64,000 nt of DNA, from positions 124,001 through 188,000 of the forward strand of contig NZ_BNCD01000001.1 in the NCBI RefSeq assembly GCF_014656295.1. Reading direction: 5' to 3'. The DNA is from Streptomyces sulfonofaciens (lineage in GTDB: Bacteria > Actinomycetota > Actinomycetes > Streptomycetales > Streptomycetaceae). Made by a program: the position numbers and the translations under genes. Positions 31,681 to 40,385 of this stretch are shown piece after piece (within the stretch, counting starts at the first letter, position 1; each line of letters opens with the position of its first letter). Below the pieces are notes generated by a model, which was not told the DNA's origin, ran no database searches, and worked only from the letters and a program-made list of their open reading frames with translations.

Positions 31681-33123
31681 ATGCCTGCTCCCGCGCCCCC
31701 TGGCCCCAGCACGCCCTCGTCCCCGCCCCCGGCCGCCCCGGGCGCCGTTGCCGGACCCGCGGTCCCCGGCGGCACGTCCGCCGCGCCCACCGCGCCGCTC
31801 CCGGCACCCGCCGCCGTACTCCCGGCACCCCCCGACCCGCTGCCCGCACCCGCCGACCCGCTGCCCGGCCGCGGCCCCGGCACCCGGATGCCCCTGGCCG
31901 TCTACATCCTCGGGCTGTCCGTGTTCGCGCTGGGCACCAGCGAGTTCATGCTGTCCGGCCTGCTGCCGCCGATCGCCGAGGACCTGGGGGTGACGATCCC
32001 GCAGGCCGGTCTGCTCATCTCGGCGTTCGCGATCGGCATGGTGGTGGGCGCTCCGCTGCTCGCGGTCACCACCCTGCGGCTGCCGCGCCGCGCGACCCTG
32101 CTCGCACTGATCGGCGTCTTCGGCCTCGGGCAGGTGGCGGGCGCCCTCGCGCCGACGTACGGCGTGCTGTTCGTCTCGCGCGTGGTGAGCGCGCTGGCCT
32201 GCGCCGGGTTCTGGGCGGTGGGCGCGGCGGTGGCGATCGCGATGGTGCCGGTGACGGCGCGGGCCCGTGCGATGGCGGTGATGATAGGCGGCCTGTCGAT
32301 CGCGAACGTGCTGGGCGTGCCGGCCGGCGCGTTCCTCGGCGAGCACCTCGGCTGGCGCTCGGCCTTCTGGGCGGTGGGCGCGGCGTCCGTGCTCGCGCTG
32401 GCCGGCATCGCGACCCTGATCCCGCCCCTCCCGAGGCCCCGGCGGTTGCCGCAGCTCGGGAGGGAGGCGCGGATCTACCGGGATCGCCAGGTCTGGCTGT
32501 CGGTCGCGGTCATCGCGCTCTCCGGCGGTTCCGTCTTCTGCCTGTTCAGCTATCTCGCACCCGTGCTGACCCGGGTGGCGGGCCTGGACGACGGCTGGGT
32601 GCCGACCGTGCTCGCGCTGTTCGGGGTGGGCGCGCTGATCGGTACGACGATCGGCGGCCGGATCGCGGACGCGCACCTGTTCGGGGTGATGTCCTCGGGC
32701 ATCGCGGCCAGTGCCGTGCTGCTCTCGGCCCTCGCGCTGTTCAGCCGCTTCCCCGCCGCCGCGATCGCGCTCTCGCTGCTGCTCGGCGTCTCCGCGTTCT
32801 ACACGGCTCCGGCGCTGAACGCCCGGATGTTCAACCTGGCCGGCGCGGCCCCCACCCTGGCGGGCGCCACCGCGACGGCCGCCTTCAACCTCGGCAACGC
32901 CGGCGGACCGTGGGTCGGCGGCACGGTCATCGACGCGGGCTTCGGCTATGCCGCCACGGCCTGGGCGGGCACCGCGATGGCCCTGCTCGCCCTCGTCGCG
33001 GTCGCCGTCTCCTGGTTCCTGCAACGCGGCTCGGGCCGCACCGCGGGCAGGACCAGGATGGTCGCGGGGAGCGTGGCGGTCAGCGCCACCGGGGACGGCG
33101 GGGGCCGGCAGGACGGCGCCTGA
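31681..33123 (+). CDS. Cmx/CmlR-like MFS drug exporter
   Basis: A 480-residue MFS protein with 12 helices in the drug:H+ antiporter-1 pattern. The core begins MPLAVYILGLSVFALGTSEFMLSGLLPPIAEDLGV, strongly like the Cmx/CmlR chloramphenicol exporters. The conserved loop GMVVGAPLLAVTTLRLPRRATL (motif A) and FLGEHLGWRSAFW (motif C region) are present. The start is uncertain: ATG 31681 adds a 69-residue Pro/Ala-rich tail whose third positions look translated, while ATG 31888 starts exactly at the conserved core. Chloramphenicol is not proven as substrate; sugars or arabinose-like efflux relatives share this signature. Confidence 0.82.
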   Translation: MPAPAPPGPSTPSSPPPAAPGAVAGPAVPGGTSAAPTAPLPAPAAVLPAPPDPLPAPADPLPGRGPGTRMPLAVYILGLSVFALGTSEFMLSGLLPPIAEDLGVTIPQAGLLISAFAIGMVVGAPLLAVTTLRLPRRATLLALIGVFGLGQVAGALAPTYGVLFVSRVVSALACAGFWAVGAAVAIAMVPVTARARAMAVMIGGLSIANVLGVPAGAFLGEHLGWRSAFWAVGAASVLALAGIATLIPPLPRPRRLPQLGREARIYRDRQVWLSVAVIALSGGSVFCLFSYLAPVLTRVAGLDDGWVPTVLALFGVGALIGTTIGGRIADAHLFGVMSSGIAASAVLLSALALFSRFPAAAIALSLLLGVSAFYTAPALNARMFNLAGAAPTLAGATATAAFNLGNAGGPWVGGTVIDAGFGYAATAWAGTAMALLALVAVAVSWFLQRGSGRTAGRTRMVAGSVAVSATGDGGGRQDGA

Positions 33124-33134
33124 CGGCCCGCGTC

Positions 33135-33395
33135 CTACCGCCCCTTGGGCCTGCGCAACCCGGAGGCCGTCAGCAGCCGCACCACCTCACGGCTGCTGAC
33201 CTCCACCGCCCCGGCCCGCACGGCGTCCGCGTAACGGTGCGAGGGCAGGTCGTAGTGGTCGCGCTCGAACGCCCGGGGCGGCACCCCGAGGCGCCCGGCG
33301 AAGGCGTGCAGTTCGGCGAACGAGACGTCGCTGACGAGGTGGGACCACATACGGCCGTGCCCGGGCCAGGCCGGCGGGTCGATGTAGACGGTCAT
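33135..33395 (-). CDS. DUF4031-family protein
   Basis: An 86-residue protein starting MTVYIDPPAWPGHGRMWSHLVSDVSFAELHAFA, with FERDHYDLPSHRYADAVRAGAVEVSSREVVRLL following; this is the DUF4031 pattern. Function unknown. It starts 16 bp after the stop of the preceding same-strand gene (33412), so the two form an operon. It is convergent with the exporter gene, only 11 bp away, with little room for a terminator. Confidence 0.82.
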   Translation of the reverse strand: MTVYIDPPAWPGHGRMWSHLVSDVSFAELHAFAGRLGVPPRAFERDHYDLPSHRYADAVRAGAVEVSSREVVRLLTASGLRRPKGR

Positions 33396-33411
33396 CCGAC
33401 GGGCCCGCCGG

Positions 33412-33837
33412 TCATGCGGACGGCGTCCCGGTGCCGTGCCCCGGCACCGTGCCGAGGTCCCCGACCGGGGCCACCTGCACGCCCGTCTCGTGGCACACCC
33501 AGTGCGGGTCGGGGCCCAGCTCGGGGCGGACGTCGAGGACGTGCGGCTCGTGGGTGCGGCAGACCGGGCACAGCGGCCACCGCCCGTACCGTTCCAGCAG
33601 GGCGTCCTGGACGTCCTGGGCGACGAGGCCCGCCACGTACTCGGCGCCCTGCGGCCACTGCTCCACCCACCAGCGCCGGTGGGCCACCGAGTCCTCGACC
33701 ATCGACACGACGTCCGCGTCCGCCGCGTCCCCGGCCGCGAGGTCGGCCAGCACCAGCGCACGGGCCGCGTGCAGGGCCCGTTCCAGCGCACCGAGAGGCA
33801 CCGCTCCGGAAGCTTCCGAATCCGCCATGACTCCCAT
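33412..33837 (-). CDS. Conserved hypothetical protein with possible zinc site
   Basis: A 141-residue acidic protein from ATG 33837 (AGGGG seven nt upstream; ATG 33828 possible). The N-terminal half is helical (LERALHAARALVLADLAAGD, VVSMVEDSVAHRRWWVEQWPQGAEYVAGLVAQDVQDALLE). The C-terminal half has a CxxC-His cluster (WPLCPVCRTHEPHVL ... HWVCHETG) that could bind zinc, like a small zinc ribbon. I do not recognise a named family. It is the first gene of a two-gene operon with the DUF4031 gene. Confidence 0.75.
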   Translation of the reverse strand: MGVMADSEASGAVPLGALERALHAARALVLADLAAGDAADADVVSMVEDSVAHRRWWVEQWPQGAEYVAGLVAQDVQDALLERYGRWPLCPVCRTHEPHVLDVRPELGPDPHWVCHETGVQVAPVGDLGTVPGHGTGTPSA

Positions 33838-33887
33838 TGTGCGCCCCTGCCGCGGGCGCGGTGGCCGAGGCACACCCGGGGCGCAGG

Positions 33888-33965
33888 CCCCCGGGCACGG
33901 CCCCCGGGCACGGCCCCCAGGCACGGTGGCCGAGGCACGCCCCCGGGCACGGTCCCCCGGTACGG
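33888..33965. repeat. 13-bp tandem repeats upstream of the operon
   Basis: Copies of CCCCCGGGCACGG at 33888, 33901, 33914 (one change) and 33940, with a variant at 33953. They lie between the divergent genes starting at 33837 and 34083, in the promoter region of both. Confidence 0.8.
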
Positions 33966-34082
33966 TGGGCCGAAGCCGTGCTCGGAATACGGCGGCCGGA
34001 CACCCGGCGGCCGGTGGCGTCGGCCGGTGCCGTCGGCCCGGGCCCCTTGACCCATCGGCACACCCGAAAATATCTTTCAACG

Positions 34083-35009
34083 GTGACCCACGACGTGAAG
34101 GAAATTTTCCTGGGCGAGACCCCGCCCGCCCCGGCGGCCCTCGCCGCGAAGGTCCGCACCCTCGCACCCTCCATGACCCGGTCCATGCAGCGCGTCGCAG
34201 AGGCGGTCGCCGGCGACCCCGCCGGCTGCGCCGCCCTCACGGTCACCGGCCTCGCCGAGCTCACCGGCACCAGCGAGGCCACCGTCGTCCGCACCGCCCG
34301 CCTCCTCGGCTACCCCGGCTACCGCGACCTGCGCCTCGCGCTGGCCGGCCTGGCCGCCCAGCAGCAGTCGGGCCGCGCCCCCGCGGTCACGGCGGACATA
34401 GCGGTCGACGACCCCATCGGCGACGTCGTGGCCAAGCTCGCCTACGACGAGCAGCAGACCCTCGCCGACACCGCCGCCGCCCTGGACACGGTGCAGCTCG
34501 CCGCCGCCGTCAGCAGCCTCGCCGCCGCCCGCCGCATCGACATCTACGGCCACGCCGCCTCCTGCCTGGTCGGCCAGGACCTCGCCCAGAAGCTGCTGCG
34601 CATCGGCCTGATCGCGCACGCCCACGGCGACCCCCACCTGGCGATCACCAACGCCGTGCAACTGCGCGCCAAGGACGTGGCGATCGCGATCACCCACTCC
34701 GGTTCCACGGGCGACGTCATCGAGCCCCTGCGGGTCGCCTTCGAGCGCGGCGCGACCACCATCGCCATCACCGGCCGCCCGGACGGCCCGGTAGCCCAGT
34801 ACGCCGACCACGTCCTGACCACCTCCACGGCCCGCGAGAGCGAGCTGCGCCCCGCCGCGATGTCCTCGCGCACCAGCCAGCTACTGGTCGTGGACTGCCT
34901 CTTCGTGGGCGTGGCCCAGCGCACCTACGAGACCGCGGCCCCCGCACTCGCGGCCTCCTACGAGGCCCTGGCCCACCGCCACACGCCCCGCGCCGGCCAC
35001 GGCCGCTGA
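34083..35009 (+). CDS. MurR/RpiR-family phosphosugar-responsive regulator
   Basis: A 308-residue transcription factor. The N-terminal RpiR helix-turn-helix (SMTRSMQRVAEAVAGDPAGCAALTVTGLAELTGTSEATVVRTARLLGYPGYRDL, about 25-80) is followed by a SIS sugar-phosphate domain (RRIDIYGHAASCLVGQDLAQKLLRIG, DVAIAITHSGSTGDVIEPL). It directly precedes murQ, so its ligand is probably N-acetylmuramic acid 6-phosphate or glucosamine 6-phosphate and its target murQ. GTG 34083 is preceded by the AT-rich stretch GAAAATATCTTTC (34065-34077), an imperfect dyad that may be an operator or its own promoter. The longer open frame upstream reads through the GC-rich repeats and was rejected. Confidence 0.9.
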   Translation: MTHDVKEIFLGETPPAPAALAAKVRTLAPSMTRSMQRVAEAVAGDPAGCAALTVTGLAELTGTSEATVVRTARLLGYPGYRDLRLALAGLAAQQQSGRAPAVTADIAVDDPIGDVVAKLAYDEQQTLADTAAALDTVQLAAAVSSLAAARRIDIYGHAASCLVGQDLAQKLLRIGLIAHAHGDPHLAITNAVQLRAKDVAIAITHSGSTGDVIEPLRVAFERGATTIAITGRPDGPVAQYADHVLTTSTARESELRPAAMSSRTSQLLVVDCLFVGVAQRTYETAAPALAASYEALAHRHTPRAGHGR

Positions 35010-35317
35010 CCCACGGCCCGCCGGCCCCCACCACCCCCGCCACCCCCGCGACCGCCGCCCGCCCCAGCCGCACCCCGGGCCCCGCGGCGCCGCCCGACCC
35101 CCGTACCTTCGCACTCGCGCCCCTGCGCCCCGCACGTCCATCCGACCCCCGCACCCGGCACTCCCCGCACTCCGCACGCCCGCCGTACGCCTCGCATCCG
35201 GCGCCCCGCCCCCGCGCAGCCGCACGCCGGCCGCGCCCCGGCCGGGCCCGCCGTCTGCCAGTCCATCGACGCCACCCCCCGGAAAGCACCGGAAAGCACC
35301 GGAAAGAGCCGCACGCC
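35010..35317. promoter_or_regulatory. rpiR-murQ intergenic region with 10-bp repeats
   Basis: This 308-bp gap is C-rich and gene-free up to about 35270. At 35279-35308 three tandem copies of CCGGAAAG(CA/AG) precede ATG 35318. The last GGAAAG is the likely ribosome site; the repeated units could be binding sites for the RpiR regulator. Confidence 0.55.
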
Positions 35318-36370
35318 ATGACCTCCACACCCGACGACCCCACCACCGCTGAAGCCGCAAACGCCGCAGCAGCCGTGGCCGCCGCAGGAGCCGCCGCCGG
35401 CACGGCCGACTCCGGCTCCGACCCCGGTGCCGGCACCGGCACCGGCACGGCCTACACCGCCCTGCGCGCGGAGCTGGCCACCCTCACCACCGAGGCGTTC
35501 CGGCCGGAACTCGCCGACATCGACCGGCTGCCGACCGAGGACATCGCCAGGCTCATGAACGGCGAGGACACCACCGTCCCCACCGCCGTCGCCGCGCAGC
35601 TCCCGCAGATCGCGGCGGCCATCGACGCCACCGCCGACCGGATGTCCCGCGGCGGCCGGCTGATCTACGCGGGCGCGGGCACCGCGGGCCGCATGGGGGT
35701 GCTGGACGCCAGCGAGTGCCCGCCGACGTTCAACACGGACCCCTCCGACGTGGTGGGCCTGATCGCGGGCGGCCCCGGGGCCATGGTGACCTCCGTGGAG
35801 GGCGCCGAGGACTCGGCGGAGCTGGCCGCGCGCAACCTCGACGACATGGCGGTGACCGGCAACGACGTCGTCGTGGGGATCTCGGCCTCGGGCCGTACGC
35901 CGTACGCGGTGGGCGCCGTCGAACACGCGCGTGCGCTGGGCGCCCTGACCGTCGGCCTGTCCTGCAACGCGGACAGCCCGCTCGCCGCCGCCGCCGAGCA
36001 CGGCATCGAGGTCGTCGTGGGCCCCGAACTGATCACCGGCTCCACCCGCCTGAAGGCGGGCACGGCGCAGAAACTGGTCCTGAACATGATCTCGACCATC
36101 ACGATGATCCGCCTCGGAAAAACGTTCGGAAACCTGATGGTCGACGTCCGCGCCTCCAACGCCAAGCTGCGCGCCCGCTCCCGCCGCATCGTCTCGCTCG
36201 CCACGGACGCCACCGACGAGGAGATCGAACAGGCCCTGACGGCAACGCAGGGCGAGGTGAAGAACGCCATCCTCATGATCCTCGCCAAGGTCGACGCCCC
36301 CACGGCCCAGCGACTGCTGTCGGGAAGCCGGGGCCACCTGCGACAGGCCCTGACGGAGGCGGCGGGGTAA
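35318..36370 (+). CDS. murQ: N-acetylmuramic acid 6-phosphate etherase
   Basis: A 350-residue SIS-domain lyase that removes D-lactate from MurNAc-6-phosphate, giving GlcNAc-6-phosphate during cell-wall recycling. Signatures: TEAFRPELADIDRLPTEDIARLMNGED, RLIYAGAGTAGRMGVLDASECPPTF (phosphosugar site) and GGPGAMVTSVEGAEDS (catalytic Glu region). Further down are VVVGISASGRTPYAVGA and the family stretch NMISTITMIRLGKTFGNLMVDVRASNAKL. ATG 35318 follows GGAAAG; the first ~45 residues are Ala/Gly-rich and extra compared with most MurQ. It is likely controlled by the RpiR protein encoded just upstream. Confidence 0.95.
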   Translation: MTSTPDDPTTAEAANAAAAVAAAGAAAGTADSGSDPGAGTGTGTAYTALRAELATLTTEAFRPELADIDRLPTEDIARLMNGEDTTVPTAVAAQLPQIAAAIDATADRMSRGGRLIYAGAGTAGRMGVLDASECPPTFNTDPSDVVGLIAGGPGAMVTSVEGAEDSAELAARNLDDMAVTGNDVVVGISASGRTPYAVGAVEHARALGALTVGLSCNADSPLAAAAEHGIEVVVGPELITGSTRLKAGTAQKLVLNMISTITMIRLGKTFGNLMVDVRASNAKLRARSRRIVSLATDATDEEIEQALTATQGEVKNAILMILAKVDAPTAQRLLSGSRGHLRQALTEAAG

Positions 36371-36381
36371 CCGGACGGGGG

Positions 36382-36413
36382 CGGGTGCCCGGGCCTTTCG
36401 GTTCGGGCACCCG
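36382..36413 (+). terminator. Hairpin terminator of murQ
   Basis: CGGGTGCCCG (36382-36391) pairs perfectly with CGGGCACCCG (36404-36413) across a 12-nt loop, directly after the murQ stop. The region 36414-36605 beyond it has no recognisable gene. Confidence 0.8.
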
Positions 36414-36605
36414 GTCATGGCCCGCTGCCGGGGTACGTCACGAAGAAGATTCGCGGCCTCGGCCCGGCTGTGCACCGGGCCGATCCTCCTCCATCGAGCG
36501 ACACGTCCCGGTTCACGCGTGTCTTCGACAACTGTTCAGGGCGCGGCGCGCCATGCCGGGGCACCGACGTCAATGCTCACGAGGTGTGGTGCAGATCCGT
36601 GACAT

Positions 36606-36818
36606 TCAACAGGGAACCTCTTCGGCAACCGTGTCTGCTTCATCTGGTGTCTGCGGTGCATTCGCGATGGAACTGCCAGTCTGCTCCATCGGTGTGTAGT
36701 GATTGGCAGCTACCATTTTCGACGCATCGTCCCGATCGGGCACCTCCGCAGCCCCATGCACAGAGGGAACGGAAACACAGAAAAGAAGCGTCAAAAGAAA
36801 GGAGCAGCGCACGAGCAT
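36606..36818 (-). CDS. Possible small secreted peptide precursor
   Basis: A 70-residue frame starting MLVRCSFLLTLLFCVSVPSVHG, which reads as a short basic n-region, hydrophobic core and small-residue cleavage site (HG-AA), then a polar acidic mature part ending DTVAEEVPC. GAAAG sits about 7 nt before ATG 36818. Third-position GC is only moderate, unlike core genes, but the neighbouring SARP gene is also depressed. It lies about 200 bp downstream of the TPR-containing SARP regulator on the same strand, the layout seen for RRNPP regulators and their signalling peptides. Whether it is expressed, and whether it signals, is unproven; an overlapping frame at 36640-36936 is an alternative. Confidence 0.4.
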   Translation of the reverse strand: MLVRCSFLLTLLFCVSVPSVHGAAEVPDRDDASKMVAANHYTPMEQTGSSIANAPQTPDEADTVAEEVPC

Positions 36819-37019
36819 TCTTCAGCTTTCGAGTAGTAATCGCGAGAGGCGGCGCCACAGGGCAACGCGACCTCGCAAATATGTTCGAGATCGCGGATCC
36901 TAACACCCGCAGAGCATCACCCACCGTCACGCTCACATGAGCGAGCGGAGCCTCAATGCACCTGCGCGATCATACCGTATGACTAATCTCGACGATCACT
37001 GTCATGTACAGACTGGTTA

Positions 37020-40000
37020 CTACGCCTGCGCGTTAGGTCCGATACTGAGTTCGAACGACTGCTGAACCTCTGCCAGCAGTCGCCGCGCCAGAGCGGCTTC
37101 ATGCAGATCATGAGTTCGATCCGCCAGGGCGATGGCCGCTCGAAGGTGGTCAGCAGCCGTTTCTCCCCCGCCGGCGCCCGCCTCGACCTCGCCCAGCCCT
37201 CGATATGCCACCGTCTGTTCGTGTGCCGCGCCTATTTCGATGGCTATGTCCAGTGCATGGCGGTGGCACTCGATCGCATCCGCATATCGCCCTGCCACAC
37301 GGTATGCGCTGCCGAGTCCATTCAAAGCGCTGGACTGGTTTCTTCTGTCATTCAACGCCCTGAACGAGACCAGGGATTGGCGGTACACGGCGATGGCGGC
37401 TTCCGCATCTCCTGACTCCACATAGAGGAACCCAAGACTCATGTTCGCCACACTCAGCTCGTACAAGCTGCCCGTGGATCTGAGAAGGGGAAGAGCTTCT
37501 TCAAGGGATGCACGGGCTGACACCAGGTCCGCAGTTTCTATGTAGAGACTGCCAGAATTACCGAGGGCCACGCCCAGACTCCGACTGTCCCCCACTTCGC
37601 GAAACCCCGCAATGGCACGCTGGAAATATTCCTGGGCAGTTCTTTTCTCACCCATGTGCACTAGCGTCATTGCGATGTTGTTCTCAAGCCTTACTTGCTC
37701 CCACGCCTGTCCAGCTGCGTTTCTTATTTCTAAGGCCATCTCAAAGTGTCGAAGGGCGGCGGAGTTGTCTCCCGCGTACCAGCGGAGCACTCCGAGTTCC
37801 CGTAGCGTTTCCGCCTCGGCATCCCTGTCCTGCAGTGAGCGGGCCAGAGCCAACGCTTCCCCACCGACCGCGTCCGCTTCCGCGTACTCGCCAAGCCGAG
37901 CGTGAAGCGCAGTAAGGGAGAGCAGGCTTCGGCAGAGCGCTGCCCGTTGATCCCCACTCCGCCAGTGTTCCAAAGAGCGGGAGGCAACCGCCTTCGCGTC
38001 CGCCCAATGGCACTCTTCCCTCAGAAACGCCGTCAAGTACTGTGCAAGAACTGCCGCCTGGTACTGCCTGCCATGCCCGTGAGCCTGGCGTTCCAGGTGG
38101 AGCAGCGCTCCGCACTCGATCTCGAACCATGCCTGTGCCTCTTTGGCGGTGGGTTCGAAGGGCAGCGGCCCTGGAGGAACCTGGTGCGGCACAGCAGGGG
38201 CCAGACGGTGCGGGTACGCCAGACGCTCGGCCTGGTCTGCTGCCATCGTGAAAAAAGAGGTCAGACGCGTCACTGCCCGGTCGCGTTCCGTGCTGCTCTC
38301 CTCGCGTTCGGCGAGCAGGGAAGCGTACTCGGCCAGGAGGTCGTGGAACCTGTGGCGGTTGGGTGCGGTCTCCTGGAGGAGATGGCAGGACAACAGAGCC
38401 TCGAGTAATCGTTCGGTCTGCGGCAGAGCAAGGTCCAGGAGTGCAGCGGCTGCTTCTGCGGAAAAGCCCGATCCAGGATGGAGGCTCAGCAGGCGGAAAG
38501 CGCGGCGTTCAGCCAGCCCCAGAGTGCGGTAGGACAAGGAGAACGCGCGGATCACACCGCGCTGGTCGTCCATGTCACGCAGTTCGTCGAGACGTCCGGG
38601 ACTACGCGCTAAACGTTCACTGAGCGTGCTCAGTTTCCAAGTGGGACGGCCCCGGAAGCGCATCGCGACGAGTTCGATGGCCAGCGGCAGGTAGCCGCAT
38701 AAGCGAACGATACGCGCGACCAGTCCTATGTCACGTGTCCGATCCTCACCGACCAGCCTCCTGAACAATCCGATTGCATGCTTCTGGGGCAGTGCCTCAA
38801 GGGTCAGGGAATAGGCGTCGGACAGGCCTGCCAGGGACCGCCTGCTGGTGATCACCATCGCGGATGCGGATTCACCCGGCAACATGGGTGTCACCTGCGC
38901 CGTGTCAGCCGCGTCGTCCAGGACGACCACACACCGGCGGGAGACGAGCATCGCCCTCCACACGGCGGCGCACTCGTCGACGTCCACCGGCACCGTCTCG
39001 GCCGGCGCCCCCAGTCCTCGGAGCAGGATGCCGAGGGCGGTCTCCGGCTTGAGAGGATCCTTCGAACCGTCATGCCCCCGTAGGTCCACATACAGTTCCC
39101 CATGTGGAAAGTCCTCCGCGAGCTGCGCGGCTGCGCGTACCGCCAAAGCCGTCTTGCCGACGCCCGGCATACCGGAGACGGTGACGAGCTTGGCCGGAGC
39201 ACCCTGGCCATGGGCGGCCTGCATGGCAGAGGTGAGTTCCTCCAACTCCGCCTGCCGTCCTTCGAGGGCGGTCTGCCGGGGCAGCATCCTCGGGCGGGGG
39301 ATGTTCGGCGGAGGCTCCGCCCCACTTTCCGTGGCGCGCTCCCGCGGAACCAGGGACTGCGGCCCCCTGGTTGTGGAGTGGTCAGCGTCCGTCTTGTTCG
39401 AGTCACTCCCCCCGGGGGCGCTCACACGCCCGGGGGCCTCGGAGGTCGGCCCACCCGTCGTACTGCGACGTTCCACGGGTGCGGAGGAGTTGTGCACCGC
39501 GCCGTCGCGTGTCCGCGATGAGGCGACTCCCGTACCGGACGACGTGGAGGGCACGGCCTCGCGCACCAGGTCCCACACCGGACGGCCGGCTACCACTCCC
39601 TCGTAGATTCGGGAGAGGGCGGTACCGGGCCCGGTGCCGAGCCGCGACCTCAACCGCTGACTGACCCGCTGGTAGAGACGCACTGCTTCGCTGTGCCGGT
39701 CACTGCCGTGGCAGGCGAGGATCAGATGCCCGGCAAGTTGCTCGTCGCCCGGGTGCCGTTCAACGAGTTCGGACAACTCCCCGACCAGTTCCTCGAAACG
39801 GCCCAGGCGCAGCGCCGCCGCACTGCCGGTGACCACGGCGCTGAGGTACTCCTCCTGGAGCACCCGTCGCATCCGGGCCGGCCACAGACCTGGCAGCCCG
39901 GCCAATGGTTCGCTGCGCCACAACGCCTTTGCACGAGTGAGGAGTTCAACGACGCGCTCGTCGCTGCCATTGGCCAGAGCCGCCTGCGCCTGCTTGCACA

Positions 40001-40385
40001 GTTGCCGGAACCGGAGCCGATCAATCGAGTCCGGTGCTGCCATCAGGATGTAGGTATGCGCACGTCGGTCGATGAACGGCGCCGGAGTGCCACCGGTCAC
40101 CGGAGTCTCCGCCGTGGTGCCCGGCCCCGACGCAGCCCTCGCCTCACGTTCCAGCGCCGCTGCCTCGCGCAACTGCCGCCGCGCACGGGACACATGAGAG
40201 TACAACCGGTCCTTGTTCTGCGGCGGATCGCCATCCCACAGGCGCTCCATGAGTATGTCCCTGGCAATCGGCCGACCGGCCTCCAACGCGAGCGCAGCCA
40301 TCAGACAGCGCACCTTATCGGATGCCAGTTCGAATATTTGCCCTTCGACAGCAAGCTCCACCGGACCGAGGAGCAAGATCTCCAT
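37020..40385 (-). CDS. SARP-NB-ARC-TPR (AfsR-type) transcriptional regulator
   Basis: A 1121-residue activator. Residues ~1-75 are an OmpR-like winged helix (MEILLLGPVELAVEG; LMERLWDGDPPQNKDRLYSHVSRARRQL), ~105-265 a BTAD domain, and ~370-640 an NB-ARC switch with P-loop VSGMPGVGKTALAVRA near 405 and VVLDDAADTAQV as Walker B. The rest is tetratricopeptide repeats (EYAEADAVGGEALALARSLQDRDAEAETL; SALNGLGSAYRVAGRYADAIECH). Like AfsR it probably switches on antibiotic genes when ATP and a ligand bind. At least three TTA codons (37731-37733, 38610-38612, 38700-38702) make translation depend on bldA tRNA. GGGGGAGG lies six nt before ATG 40385. GC is lower than core genes. Confidence 0.92.
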   Translation of the reverse strand: MEILLLGPVELAVEGQIFELASDKVRCLMAALALEAGRPIARDILMERLWDGDPPQNKDRLYSHVSRARRQLREAAALEREARAASGPGTTAETPVTGGTPAPFIDRRAHTYILMAAPDSIDRLRFRQLCKQAQAALANGSDERVVELLTRAKALWRSEPLAGLPGLWPARMRRVLQEEYLSAVVTGSAAALRLGRFEELVGELSELVERHPGDEQLAGHLILACHGSDRHSEAVRLYQRVSQRLRSRLGTGPGTALSRIYEGVVAGRPVWDLVREAVPSTSSGTGVASSRTRDGAVHNSSAPVERRSTTGGPTSEAPGRVSAPGGSDSNKTDADHSTTRGPQSLVPRERATESGAEPPPNIPRPRMLPRQTALEGRQAELEELTSAMQAAHGQGAPAKLVTVSGMPGVGKTALAVRAAAQLAEDFPHGELYVDLRGHDGSKDPLKPETALGILLRGLGAPAETVPVDVDECAAVWRAMLVSRRCVVVLDDAADTAQVTPMLPGESASAMVITSRRSLAGLSDAYSLTLEALPQKHAIGLFRRLVGEDRTRDIGLVARIVRLCGYLPLAIELVAMRFRGRPTWKLSTLSERLARSPGRLDELRDMDDQRGVIRAFSLSYRTLGLAERRAFRLLSLHPGSGFSAEAAAALLDLALPQTERLLEALLSCHLLQETAPNRHRFHDLLAEYASLLAEREESSTERDRAVTRLTSFFTMAADQAERLAYPHRLAPAVPHQVPPGPLPFEPTAKEAQAWFEIECGALLHLERQAHGHGRQYQAAVLAQYLTAFLREECHWADAKAVASRSLEHWRSGDQRAALCRSLLSLTALHARLGEYAEADAVGGEALALARSLQDRDAEAETLRELGVLRWYAGDNSAALRHFEMALEIRNAAGQAWEQVRLENNIAMTLVHMGEKRTAQEYFQRAIAGFREVGDSRSLGVALGNSGSLYIETADLVSARASLEEALPLLRSTGSLYELSVANMSLGFLYVESGDAEAAIAVYRQSLVSFRALNDRRNQSSALNGLGSAYRVAGRYADAIECHRHALDIAIEIGAAHEQTVAYRGLGEVEAGAGGGETAADHLRAAIALADRTHDLHEAALARRLLAEVQQSFELSIGPNAQA

